Assembly (NCBI GenBank): GCA_950022655.1
Contig: OX465579.1
Location: 138,021,118-138,085,117, forward strand
From: Alentia gelatinosa
Taxonomy: Eukaryota; Annelida; Polychaeta; Phyllodocida; Polynoidae
Direction: 5' to 3'
DNA length: 64,000 bases
In this document: positions 22,881-34,600 of the stretch, piece after piece
How positions within the stretch are numbered: the first letter of the stretch is position 1
Layout: every line of letters starts with the position of its first letter
Translations under genes and position numbers: made by a program
Notes under the pieces: generated by a model
Seen by the model: only the letters and a program-made list of their open reading frames with translations
Told to the model about the DNA's origin: nothing
Databases searched by the model: none

Positions 22881-23139
22881 ATATCCGCTTGGAGTTGCTG
22901 CCATACACAGAGACAAAGTGAACCAGACATAGGCATGGAGACTGAAGGGCCACGAGAGTGAGAATCTCGTCCAGTAGCCTACTTAACTGAATCCTGCTAT
23001 TTTTTTGTGTTTCTTTACACAGATATCCTTCTACCCTTAAGATGTTTTGCTAGCTGTACTGAAAACATAATTTAGAACTGTAATTTTCCAATCTCATTGG
23101 CATGAGATCGGTCTGCGAGACTTGCACTGGTTGCCCGGA
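22881..23139 (+). repeat. Dispersed repeat B, copy 1
   Basis: Starts ATATCCGCTTGGAG and runs through GTGAACCAGACATAGG to GGTTGCCCGG. The second copy is at 62345-62596 in the same orientation. Confidence 0.85.
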
Positions 23140-23221
23140 CACACACTGATAGCCCTATTAAAACTCCGCTGATTCCCCCCACCCACCACCAGCCTAAGTC
23201 TTTGGCCTGAATAAGCCACCT

Positions 23222-23288
23222 GTCTCTGTGGAGCAGTCAGCAGAGCTTGGGAATGCGAGTTACGGGAGTTCGATTCCCGCAATTGGCA
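23222..23288 (+). repeat. tRNA-like segment
   Basis: GGGAGTTCGATTCCC (23264-23278) is a tRNA T-arm with box B. Box A (TGGAGCAGTCAGCAG) is poor and the acceptor ends do not pair, so a SINE head or tRNA pseudogene is more likely than a functional tRNA. Confidence 0.5.
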
Positions 23289-23879
23289 GTCCGGTATTTC
23301 GTTTTTCAATATTTTTCCCTTTAACTAGGACTCGACGAAGTCGCTAGTTATGTATAAATATGGAGTGACCTTGACAAATAAAACCGAGTATTGCAGTAGG
23401 TTATATACAAGCTGCCTGAGTGGTGCAGTGCCTGCATTTTTCAGATTTCCAGACAAATGTTTATCACGGTCTTAATAACCACAGGAAAACTATGAAATTT
23501 GCGATATAGGTATGTCAGATTATTAGTATCCTTCGCTCTAAGTATTTTCTAATTTGAATAAGTTTTAGAACCTGAAAGAAATAGTTATGACAAGTATCAA
23601 CTGGTCTCAGGTTGAGACCGTTTGGGAGATCATTTCTCTTGAGATCATCACAACTGAAAAACACTGAAATCACCTGAAATAGTCGCATCTCAGTCTCAGC
23701 CTGAGATCCCCAGAGATCGTCTCAACTGAAAAACAGTTTGCCTTTCAAACGGTCTCAACTTGAGATCGTCTCGACTGAAAAACAGGGCCCTGGTCACCAC
23801 CACCCGAGCCACAATCACCCGGTCACAATCTCCCGTCGAGGCGACACCGACTCCGGGTAGCTTCTTTCCCCCGCCTTAG

Positions 23880-24604
23880 GCTGTACGGGTATCAGACGAT
23901 TCGCACTGGCAGCCCATTCGCACCCGACGTTTCGCACTGTAAACAAACCGATTTGCACTGGAAATCAAAACAATAACAAACTGTCGCACTAACGAAAACG
24001 GCAAATAATCATATGTTCCCTTTCGCGAATCACAATATAAACTGTCTGACTGTTTCCAACATGTATTCAGTTAATTCCCAGTCATTTTTATGAGTTTCTA
24101 GGTCCAGTATTCACAGAGATATTTGCGGAAATCGCGTCATTTGTAGTGTTTTTCGCGGAATTTTTTCATGCAGAAGACTGATGCCAGTGGGTGGGTGCTG
24201 TGTCACTGTTGATATGGCAAGCGGAGTGGCTTCCACATATTTCACATATATATGCCTTTAGCTATCTAATGATATAATAACATTATATTTGCCACAGGCC
24301 AGTTGAGTCCGAGAGGCTCTGACTGGTGTTCGCCAGACAGACAATTCTGCTGTTTCTGTTACTTGCAATCACTCCCATTCTAATCGCGAATGAGCAAAAA
24401 CTGACAATAATTTAGGTAATTCTGAGTAACTGTGAGTACAATTAATCTGCTGGTGAAGGTCTGGCAAAGTGTTGTACTATTTTTCATTATCAAGGGGTAG
24501 TAAGACTTAATTCGATTTTTTAGTGCGAATCGGCTGGTGCGAATCATCCGAGTAGCACTGCGAATCGGTTTTCAGTGCGAATCATCGTACATTCGGCTGT
24601 ACCC
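23880..24604. mobile_element. Element with repeated subterminal ATTCGCACTGG motifs
   Basis: The left end GGCTGTACGGGTATCAGACG and the right end (inverted GGGTACAGCCGAATGTACG) bracket clusters of GATTCGCACTG facing inward from both sides. Clustered subterminal motifs usually bind a transposase. Confidence 0.65.
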
Positions 24605-24612
24605 ATACACAC

Positions 24613-24632
24613 GCGGCCGCAGCTGCGGCCGC
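24613..24632. repeat. 20-bp perfect GC palindrome
   Basis: GCGGCCGCAGCTGCGGCCGC in otherwise AT-rich DNA, immediately beside the element at 23880-24604. Confidence 0.9.
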
Positions 24633-25009
24633 GGCTGTGTAGTCCAACTCGGGCATCTTTTATCAAATATATTGTCAGACTTTCATGGACTCATGCCAGT
24701 CATGGTGCCCTAACTTGTTGTAGTAAGGTGCGAAACGGTGCGTAAATTGAATTTACAAATACCGGTACCGGTATATACAAATTTGTCTTCAAAACAGCTG
24801 TCTTTTACTGCATAAATGTGGACCGGGTATTTAGAGAAAGTTTTCCAGTGGAACTTGCCCACTTCTCAAGTCCAGCAATCTTTGTTACTGGTCCACTAAC
24901 TGGACAGTATTTATATAGAACGTCCTGATCATGCTGCACCAGCTGCAAAACGAGATGATGATTGATGGTAAATGCGGAACAAGACGTTTAGGCTACCTCA
25001 AAATAAAGC

Positions 25010-25066
25010 CCCCCCCCCCCCCCCCACCGCAAGCACATACCCAGATATACACCCCCCCCCCCCCCC
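25010..25066 (+). repeat. Two poly-C runs
   Basis: Runs of about 17 and 15 C separated by 36 bases. Confidence 0.9.
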
Positions 25067-25083
25067 GAACTTTGGAAATAGCT

Positions 25084-25668
25084 TAAAGTGGGATTCACAC
25101 GGAGAGACTCATGTACCTTCTGCGGGGTTTGTCTGAGACAATTTCCCTGTGACACCCCTAACTCTCAATTCCCCGAGACTTGAGGGGGAGCAGGGAAAAT
25201 CGTTGCCGTCAATTTTCCCTGCCAAGGTATATAGTCTCTAGCAATTTGGATTTTAAACCTGTTTAAAATCTTTTTGGGACTTTGGAGAGACTGGTGTACC
25301 TCTTGCTGATAATGAGGGTCCCTTAGTCTCAGTGGGGTGTGTTTTTACGGGTTCACACGGGAAGGAGGCCCTGCGCTAGAGACTATGTACCGGTACTCTG
25401 AACATAGGTACTTGAGTCTCAAGGAACGCATTCACACGGGAAAAAGCTGCAAGCTAGAGACTATGTACCTTCTGAAAGGGAGACTATATATACCGGATTT
25501 GTCCTTCCATGTGAATCAGATCCGCCATTTTCCTTGAGACTGGGGAAGCTCAATTTCAGCATTCTGCTCTGAGATTATTGGACAAAGGGAAAATTATCGG
25601 AGACTGGGGAAAAATGTAAAGTACACTAGTCTCAAGTACATGAGTCTCTCCGTGTGGATCCCACTTTA
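25084..25668. mobile_element. MITE with TAAAGTGGGATTCACACGG ends, copy 1
   Basis: The roughly 33-bp ends (25084-25116 and 25636-25668) are inverted repeats. Internal GAGACTATGTACC and TTCACACGGGAA motifs recur in both orientations. Copy 2 is at 27104-27470. Confidence 0.85.
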
Positions 25669-25669
25669 A

Positions 25670-25998
25670 CCCTTTAAGGACAGCCGCCTATGGCAGAATT
25701 ACACCCAGGGACGGCTACTAGTGACTATGTAAAGTTCTAGGGACTGGGGCATTGTCCTCTGAACTCAAAATTTGAAGGTTTATCACTTGATACAATTTGT
25801 TATCTTTAATCATTTTTATTTCTATTTTTTAGAATTCAAAAATATGATGGTACACTTACTTTCTGTGCATATTTAAAGTTTATTGTTAAAATATTTCCCT
25901 TTCAAAAACAATTTCATGAATATCCAGAAAATGATGCCTTAAGACATCATCCGCCCCCCGTCGGTTGATGCCTTATGGCATCATCCGCCCTAAAAGAG
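25670..25998 (+). mobile_element. piggyBac-like MITE, subfamily A, copy 3 (complete)
   Basis: TTAA at 25666-25669 and 25999-26002. Ends CCCTTTAAGGACAG and, inverted, CTCTTTTAGGGCGG. Two GATGCCTTA..GGCATC palindromes lie near the right end. The left TTAA lies in the terminal ACTTTA of the MITE to the left, so insertion was into that element's end. Confidence 0.88.
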
Positions 25999-26060
25999 TT
26001 AAATCTATTCTTTCCCATATACATATACATGTATATGTTCACATATATAGATAATGTTAA

Positions 26061-26442
26061 CCCTATCGCGCCAGGTACCCGCGGCAGGGTAGTCATAGAG
26101 CCTAGTAATTGTCAGTGAATACTGCTAGAGGCCGGGTGTATATGCCTATTGTGAAAATTTTATCTTTGTATTATGTGACATGACACGTGATACTTAAATA
26201 CTATTTTCTAATTCACCTGAAATATCAAATATGTTATATCTACATTCTGCGAAAGTTTCATGTATATGGGGCCATTATTTCCTATTTTAATTTAAAAAAA
26301 ACGAATATGATGCCTCAAGGCATCATCCGGCCAGCCACTGTTGATGTCTCAAGGCATCACCCGGCCATCCTCTGTTTATGCCTCGAGGCATCACCCGGCT
26401 AGCTCTGGTTGATGCCTTGAGGCATCACCCGGCGTGAATGGG
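26061..26442 (+). mobile_element. piggyBac-like MITE, subfamily B, copy 1
   Basis: Starts after TTAA (26057-26060) as CCCTATCGCGCCAGG and ends GTGAATGGG before TTTA. Four copies of GCCTCGAGGCATCA-type half- or full palindromes occur about 33 bp apart (26310-26430), each followed by CCGGC. Confidence 0.82.
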
Positions 26443-27103
26443 TTTAGTAAGAAAAGCCAGGTGAATTCTGGTACGCAAATTTTAAACTTCTAGGATCAAA
26501 TCCTGTAATATGCAGCTATCTGGCCCTTGAGAAATGTGGACCACTTGTGATGGTTTAAGAGCAATTACTACAAACTGGTTAGCATAGAAATAGGACTAGA
26601 TGTCCACCATCTTGGAAGTAGACCCTTAGCCTGTCATGACACGTTGGCACTGGATCTTATGTACTTGCTGCTCTTAAAGGGATTCCATTGAGACAGTGGA
26701 GGCAGAAAAAATATGACTTGTATGTGCTTAGCTACAACGCATGGAGATCACCTGACATTGGCCATTGAGCTGAGAAAAGATACTAATACAGTGGAGCTGT
26801 ACTGCACAAGGTCATGCAGCAATCTCCTGACATCAGTATTGCCTTTGGTAGTCTCCTGATATTCATGCACAACTTAACCACAAGCTCTAAAATCATTGCA
26901 AGTCATATACAGAAAATAGTCCTGGTTTGTTTTTCATATACCTGACGTTTTTAAAAGATTGTGAATAATAGACCACATTAGTTTTGACATGATTACTGAT
27001 AGTTCCCTTCTATTTTGGTGCCAAACATACAAAAGTCCACAAGGCACCACTTTCATACTGTGGCTTATAGAGTCTGCTGCTTTCTGATATCAAATGTTTT
27101 CAG
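26443..27103. other. Non-coding stretch with nothing recognised
   Basis: No gene or clear repeat end seen. Confidence 0.4.
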
Positions 27104-27470
27104 TAAAGCAGGATTCACATGAAGAGACTCATGTACTTGAGACTGGTGTACTGTACACCTTTACCCCAGTCTCCGATATTTCCCTCTGTCTAAAGATCTC
27201 AGAGCAGAATACTGAAATTGAGCTTTCCCATTCTTTAAAGAAAGTGGTGGATCTGATTCATATGGAAGGACACACCCAGTACATAGTTTCAAACATGCTC
27301 CCTTTCACAAGTTACATAGTCTCTGACTTTACAGCCTTTTTTCATCTGAATGCCTTGCTTGAGACTCAAGTACCCATGGCTAGGACCCCGTGCAGGGTAC
27401 ATAGTTACTGGTGCAGAGACTTTGCCCCTGTGAACGTATATGAGAGCACACCAATGAGACAAGGGTACCA
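27104..27470 (+). mobile_element. MITE with TAAAGTGGGATTCACACGG-type ends, copy 2 (truncated)
   Basis: Starts TAAAGCAGGATTCACATG and carries the CAGAGCAGAATACTGAAATT motif of copy 1 in inverted relation. No right TIR. The 128-codon open frame across it is a chance frame in repeat DNA. Confidence 0.75.
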
Positions 27471-28679
27471 TCACTACTAGTGGGAGGTATGCCAAACCCA
27501 TTTCACTTTCATAATATTGGTGCCAACCTTTCACTCCAGTACCAATAACTACATCAAGTTAGTCTTTGATGATTTTAAAGTATGACAATTCTAATGAGTT
27601 CAATCCAGAGAATGTTATCACATTGATATGTCTTTTGAAATGCCATAGTATAGTTGAATATTCTGCAGAAATCTTTGGGATCACAGATTGTAACACTCAG
27701 GAATGGATATTCCAATATTTGGCACCAGAGCACAGGGAAAGCCTTGTCATGGCAGGTAGAATGCAATCACACAAATGTGGTTTATTACAGATGCGGGGTG
27801 AATGTACACCTTGCTTTTATTATTATTTTCAATCAAACCAATACTGCCAACTGAATTAATGAAGATTGAAATCTTTTAAACTAGTTTATGTCAGATCATA
27901 CAAACAGTGACCACACAATTCCAGCTGGCACTATTTTTCCTCAGATGTTGTTGGTCTACATATGTTGTTGGTATATATGTACCATATATTGCCAGTCAAA
28001 CCAGCATGTGAAAAATATGTAACCTAGTAAATATTTATGGGATACTGGTGACCTCTGAAATATATATCTATTTAATTATAATTATGCATGCCATAAACAT
28101 GTGTAGCAGAGGCCGGTCACTGTGACCAATGTCATCAAGTTTATGGAAGTCAATAGAATACCCCATTTATACTAACCTTAAAAACCATCATAGATCTATT
28201 ACATAATTTGTTATTATCACAAGAGGGCCAGTAGCTGTCTTACTAGTGTAGAAATACCCATAATTATCACAGAAAATATTATAGAAGAAGTATTTCTTAG
28301 GTGTTGCAAAGGTTAGAAAACCACTGGCTCTGATACCAGTAACTGCACTTGCAGAATGCAGATTTTGCTGTTTTCTTACAATGTCCTGACAGTTAAGTAA
28401 TACACTTTCATAGTAAATTGTTTGTTGAATTTGTGGTGGTGAAGGATATCTGCTAGCAGAATGAGGGTCATGAACAAGCAATCAAAGGTATTATCACTTG
28501 TGTAATGTTACTGCAGTGATTTGGGAGATTGTTGAAAGAATTTTTGTTAAAATATATATTCACCACAGCAACTGTCATTTACCTTACATTTTCTTCAGGT
28601 AGATGTTGTTTTATTAGGGTGTATTTGTTGAAAATATGCACCTCAATGGTAAAATTACAGATTACACAGGAGATATATA
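27471..28679. other. Non-coding stretch with nothing recognised
   Basis: AT-rich. A 97-codon minus frame (28188-28481) is unrecognised and has no supporting splice context. Confidence 0.35.
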
Positions 28680-28945
28680 ACAATACAAGGGCCTGTAAAA
28701 ACCTTGCAATAGTCTCTGATGCAATAGGCCAACGATTTTGCTGCTATCTTTAGTAAGATGATTATTGAAAACATTGAACTGTAAGATGGGCCCCCACTCC
28801 ACAGCCATGGTACTTTTTTCAGACCTCTTTATTGGTTCATTTGCAATGTGATAATTTTACAAAATAGGTCACATAGAAACATTGTTGTTCCAATAAAGGA
28901 GTTATAGTACCTCACTTATCTTCTCTGCCACAATTGCCACACTAT
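28680..28945 (-). repeat. Dispersed repeat A, uninterrupted copy
   Basis: The reverse complement matches 2925-3071 joined to 6453-6497 and shows the site before Gypsy insertion. Conserved anchors include GGGCCCCCACTCCACAGCCA and TCTGCCACAATTGCCACAC. Confidence 0.85.
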
Positions 28946-29483
28946 ATATACATGTATAGTTCTTAATTCTACTAGAAGAGATCAGACACTACTGACCTTA
29001 AGATTGTGTAGATTATCCAAAAGACACGGTCCTAAAACCTCTTATTTGGGTGAATTGCGAAAATGTGAATCAAGTAATGCAAATTGTACCCCCCCCCCCC
29101 CCCCCATCAGGCAAATACCTCAAAATTAAATGTCCCCATGGCAAATACTCTCTGAACCCCCACCCACTCCCACCCACATATTCCTATAGCTCATCCCCCA
29201 CCTGCCGTAAATTATGGACGCTCCCGTAGTCCGAGAATCTGACTGTATATACCATGCTTGAGAACGACTCATCATAGCGTCTTATGGCGCCGGTTTAGTT
29301 ATATGATAAACACAACTGTGTCAGTCCCACTCGAAACTAAAGTTTTGACCCATCGAGCCATGTCTCAGAGCTGACATGTTTGACCAATGGACTCAAACGA
29401 GATTTTGCCAGGCGAGAGGTGGACCTCACTACATCATCAGAACGCTACTTTTCTCATGGGCCAATACGCGATATTGCTTAGAG

Positions 29484-29745
29484 GCATATCGAACAATTTG
29501 TGCTGAAAATTAAAACCCATGTAAATTTCCTGAAGATTGAATATGATGATCTCCATTTCTTCTGTAAATCAGTCAAATGTAAATTGATCTAATTTACCTA
29601 TTGGGTTAGGTCAAACTCGATTATGTTATATATCATCATTTGGCATTAGAATAAGTCCGAGGAACTAGTTGGAACAGTTGTCAGTATTTGAAAATCATTA
29701 AGTGGAGCCACTTTGAATTGTACTATATGGCTTTAAAACCCCAAA
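29484..29745. mobile_element. MITE with AGGCATATCGAACAATTTG ends, unfilled copy
   Basis: About 260 bp. Shares AAATTAAAACCCATGT and GGAACTAGTTG-type internal sequence with 17677-18739 but has no LTR inside. Confidence 0.8.
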
Positions 29746-31341
29746 TACTTCTTTCCATAGGTTCAAAGTGTCTGGGAATACAAAATGAACCAATGCTAAC
29801 CTTCCAGGTATATATAAATCCCCAAGTGCTATGATGAAGAAAACCCACGACATAGTGCCCTAGGTTATCACAGCAAACCCATGGCGTAGTTCCAAATTTT
29901 GTTCAATTTTTGTATTTGAAAGCAAGTTTTATTTCCTGTGATATCACATAAAATACTTTTTGTTATTGAATGCCATATATTTCGTTTGTCTTTCGCTTTC
30001 ATATTTGTGAGTTATGAATATTGAGTCACCATACTCCTGCTCCCCCCCCCCCCCCTCACTTAGAATGTCCACCCCGACTTAGCCTATAATCATCTTCATA
30101 CTAAGTATTTGGTTAATAAAGATTGCACCATTCACACATGCGATGTTGGTCAAGGCAAGACATTATTTCAACATTCAACTTTCGACATGAAGTCATGTTG
30201 ATAAGTCTTTTTCTCTTTTGATAACACTGTTTCAACTTTAAATACGACAAAGTTAGTTTTTACTAAAATGGCATTATTTTACACATGGTTTATAAATAGA
30301 TTGTTTTTCACGTAGTGACAAATTTTCATAGAATAGTGTTCTCTACTATAATTTCTGGTATTTTATTCGTCCTAGCATACTCTGCTAGAATGGAAAAATC
30401 CTAACATAATCTAATTTGGCCTTCAGCATGATTCGGCCCTCCAAGCACACTCTGGATACTGGTTCAACATTATCGCGTATTTTTTTTTAGATAATTAATT
30501 AATTATTGATAATTCTAGGTCATAAGGGCCTGCCTATTGGATCATTAGTGTCCACCTATCATAGCACCACAAAACTTAGACATAAATCATTGAAATAGCC
30601 ATATATGTCAACTCGTCACTTGCATTTCATGATGTGGAAATCGCGTGATTTGTGCCGTTTTTTTGGCTCAAAAAGCGCTTGCAATGGGTTACCACTTTTG
30701 CAAATATAGGTTGTTCCTAATGACCACTTCTGCTATTTCTCCCTGCCGGTGTCACAGGAGCGGCCGCGGCATTGCTAGCATGACCGAGGCGTGACTAAGA
30801 CTTTTACTCCCCGTGAGAATGTGGGCCCTAGTGGCCTTACTTTGAGCTGGTGGGCCCTAATGACCTAAAATCCATTCATGGAATATCAGGAAATTCAATA
30901 TGCAAGGTCCCATCACAAAAAGTCTCAGTGATTATGACCCATGATTTCCACTCTTTCATTGATTATCTATTGAGACAAGAATAATGTTTATCGCAAAATC
31001 AGATTCACATCCATATTAAGATTTTCCCCTTTTTTCTCCTCTCTCCCCAACAGGTCTGTTGAATTTATCAGACTCCTATAAAAAATATACTTGGTGAACA
31101 AAACTTTAATACTACTGTTCTAGAGAGTAAGAATATTGCGACGAACGGTTCCCATGGTGGTGGCTGCTGTTGCTACATAACTGTAACTTGGAGATATCAT
31201 AGCAACATGGTTCAAAAGTGACAGGAAGTTGTCATTATCAAAGTAGCATCTAGGTTACTTACTATGAAGTGCCATAGCCACATCTCACTAACTTACATTC
31301 ATATTGAGATGTAAAATATTTTCCAATCACACAGAATTACA
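29746..31341. other. Region upstream of the CLIP4-like start codon
   Basis: Contains a poly-C run (30043-30055) and, at 30829-30870, TGGGCCCTA..GGTGGGCCCTAATG related to the inverted ends of the element at 9923. A CACACAG acceptor just before 31335 suggests a non-coding exon further upstream. Confidence 0.45.
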
Positions 31342-31632
31342 ATGACGTTGGACGACGGCATCCCCAGCTCTCCCATTAGCTATGGATCCCCGCCCATCCT
31401 GCAGACCCTCAATCTGGGAGTTACACCACGGGAGAAGCCCATGGTGCATCCAGCGGTGGATCCTCCACTATGTGAGGGGTGCCAGAAGCTAGACCTCGTC
31501 TTCTTTGACCCCAACTGCCCAGGTTGTCAGGATCTGCTCACCAGTGTGAATACAAGCATACCAGAAGTGTTCGCCATTCTCAGACAATGGACACCGCAGA
31601 CTCAACAAAGTTTGGAAATGTTGGTCAGAGAG
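31342..31632 (+). CDS. CLIP4: CLIP4-like exon 1 (N-terminal module)
   Basis: Starts [11 protein letters not shown]. Contains [13 protein letters not shown] and [14 protein letters not shown], the conserved pre-ankyrin block of CLIP3/4. Donor GAG|GTAAGG, phase 0. The start is supported by its match to the vertebrate start. Confidence 0.9.
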
Positions 31633-34600
31633 GTAAGGTTATTACATGCATATATATTTTGTGTTGGGATTCTGACCACAAACCACAAGACAGCTGAGTT
31701 TATTGTTGATGATATTCTAATATTTCGTACCTTTTTTACATCATACCATTTAGGTTACAAATGAGTTCAGTGGGTGCCAACGTTTCGGCCATGTGGCCTT
31801 CTTCAGGGCTGAGATATATATTTTTTTCATGACACCAACTGACGTTCCTGTAATTATATATGCGTGTTTTCCTAACAATATTAAAAACAATATTTCTTTG
31901 AAAGAGAAGGCATTGCGAACCTTAAGAAATAACAATGTAACGAACAAGCCTTTGATTGCCATAACTGTACATGTCAATGATTTTATAAGTAGTTGGTAAA
32001 TTGCAAGACTTGCTCTTTGATATATCGGAAAGGGAAACGTAGCGGCTCATAAAAACATTACTTTTCCCATCTATGAAAGTTATTGACATACATATACACA
32101 TGATAAATTTCAATTCTGATCACCACGCGGGCTCTAATCGGGGTGCTGCTTTATTCTTGATCTGATTTGGGACTGAACATGGCCCGAGTCGGATCTGGAT
32201 ATAATTCGGGCAAATGGAATCAAGCCTTTAACGGAAAGAAAAATTGGTTTTAATTCAGCTCTTGAAATAAAAGTCATTGTCATATAGAAACATACGATAA
32301 GCCAAAAGAAATATTGGTGTCATTTCAGCTCTTGAAATTTCCATATAGAAACACACGATGAACCGGAAGAAATATTGGTGTCATTTCAGCTCTTGAAATT
32401 TCCATATAGAAACATGCGATGAACCGGGAGAGATATTGGTGTCATTTCAGCTCTTGAAATTTCCATATAGAAACACACAATGAACCGGAAGAAATATTGG
32501 TGTCATTTCAGCTCTTGAAATTTCCATATAGAAACGCACGATGAACCGGAAGAAATATTGGTGTCATTTTAGCTCTTGAAATTTCCATATAGAAACATAG
32601 GATGAACCGGAAGAAATATTGGTGTCATTTCAGCTCTTGAAATTTCCATATAGAAACACGATGAACCGGAAGAAATATTGGTGTCATTTCAGCTCTTGAA
32701 ATTTCCATATAGAAACATAGGATGAACCGGAAGAAATATTGGTGTCATTTCAGCTCTTGAAATTTCCAAATAGAAACACACGATGAACCGGAAGAAATAT
32801 TGGTGTCATTTCAGCTGTTGAAGCGGGGCGCTCACGTGAACGATCGTGACGGGCTCACTGATATGACGATGCTTCACTATGCAGCGAAGGCAGGTGCTGC
32901 GGGCGTGGGCGACATCGACGAAGCTTGTCGAATTACCCAGCTCCTGATCGCCCACGAAGCTGATGTCTACATCCGATCACGCTGGACCAACATGACGGCC
33001 CTGCACTATGCCACCTACTTCGACGTCGTCCCTGTAATGAAAATGCTTCTCAAGGCAACTGGCGCCATAGGTAATATTAGCGCAAAACTCATTAACAATG
33101 AAACAATCTTCATATGATTGTCATATTTGATATCGCACTGGAAAAGACTAACCTTGGAGAATGTCGAATAAAATGATATGATATAACAAATAACCTTAAG
33201 CTAAAGGTTAACCATAAAATATCCCTTTTATCATATTGCCGTGTCCCGGGCTCCTAGAAACACCAATTCCCCATCCGTGCTTGCTAAATAATTTGGGTAA
33301 TTAACTATTTACTAATATTCTCGGTAAAAGCTCAAACTAGACAGCTTTCACACGATATCCACATGGTTGTCAAACTATTATCATTTAATGTCATATAAAC
33401 TGACGTTTTTAATTAATGTGTGATATCGTAGTTTTTCCAAATCGAAGGATTCCCGATTCGCAGAAAATCGAAGGATATCCTTATTGTTTTGAAAATCTAT
33501 TCAATGTGTGATATTAACATAGATGGCAGTTTTCCACGGAATTCCTTGTTTTAATGTCCACCTTATAAAAAAACCTCGTTAGAACAATATAGTACACATT
33601 GCTCAAGCCTCATCCACACCCTCACTCCCATTCTATGGCCAACACCACTATGTTTCCCATGTTTTCTTGGTCTCCTAGGTAGAAAATTCTACTTGGAAAA
33701 TATCTCCACTTTATTCCTGACCCCAACTGACATTGCTGTATCAAGTTGACATGGCTTGTCCTTTTGGTCACAGATGTGGACAGCCCGTGCGCGGCTTTTG
33801 ATCGTGGAACTCCACTTCATATCGCCGCAGCGAACCTGGCGGTGGACGCAGCAAGGTGCCTGGTGCAGAATGGTGCCAACCCACATTTGAGAGACGACCT
33901 ACAGAGGACACCATTAGGTGGGATATAAACAAATATCACAGTATCAAAATTGTTATATCTATGTCAATAAATTTCAGAGACGACAGCTTTCCACTCTTCT
34001 AAAAAAAATACACCTTTTTAATTTTCGGTATATACAATTCTTTTTCTGTGTGCAAAACAAAGATGGTATTAATTGAACTTCATTCATGCCAATAACAGTG
34101 TTTTAAACTCCCCATATACCGGTACCCAGAGCCCCATGCTGCAGCCAAAACTGACTTGTTTTCCATATTTTCTTGATCTCTCTGAAACAGAAAATTCGAC
34201 ATGCACATTTTTCCAATTTCTTTTCTGACCTCCATTGAAATCCCTGTCTATATTATGTATAACCCTCTGATATTAGAAAAATCGAGAATGCGCCCCGACC
34301 AAAGGAAATAGGATTTGCAATGAAAAATGAACTCTGACCTTGGTAAATGTGTAAGAGTGAGATTTTTAGCTAAATTCATCTCATAGATTTAATCACAATC
34401 AAACCCAAAGTAAGGCTAACAGAACTTATTGGACTTTAAACTACCCAAACAAACAAACAAACAAACAAACAAACAAACAAACAAACAAACAAACAAACAA
34501 CAACAATAATCTCAAATGTGGCTGCGATTTCATAGCTAGGACACATCCAAACAAACACTTTGCTTGTCAGATGATGTAGGTTGAATTAATTCATAACATG

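Larger units (their letters stand above)
22341..23792. mobile_element. Long TIR element with CAGGGCCCTG ends
   Basis: Left CAGGGCCCTGTTTTTCAGTC (22341) is inverted at 23757-23792. About 36 bp match almost perfectly, with further inverted GATCTCAAGTTGAGAT-like motifs inside both ends. CAGGG ends recall hAT elements, but no 8-bp duplication is visible. It encloses another repeat (22881-23139) and a tRNA-like segment. Confidence 0.75.

Noticed and set aside
26310..26430. CRISPR-like repeat array
   Set aside because: Regularly spaced palindromes, but animal DNA, only four imperfect units, and they lie within a MITE with defined ends.
27094..27480. 128-codon plus frame as a gene
   Set aside because: It coincides with a MITE copy that matches 25084-25668 in inverted relation.
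28188..28481. 97-codon minus frame as a gene
   Set aside because: No recognised domain, no splice context and AT-rich composition; chance is likely.
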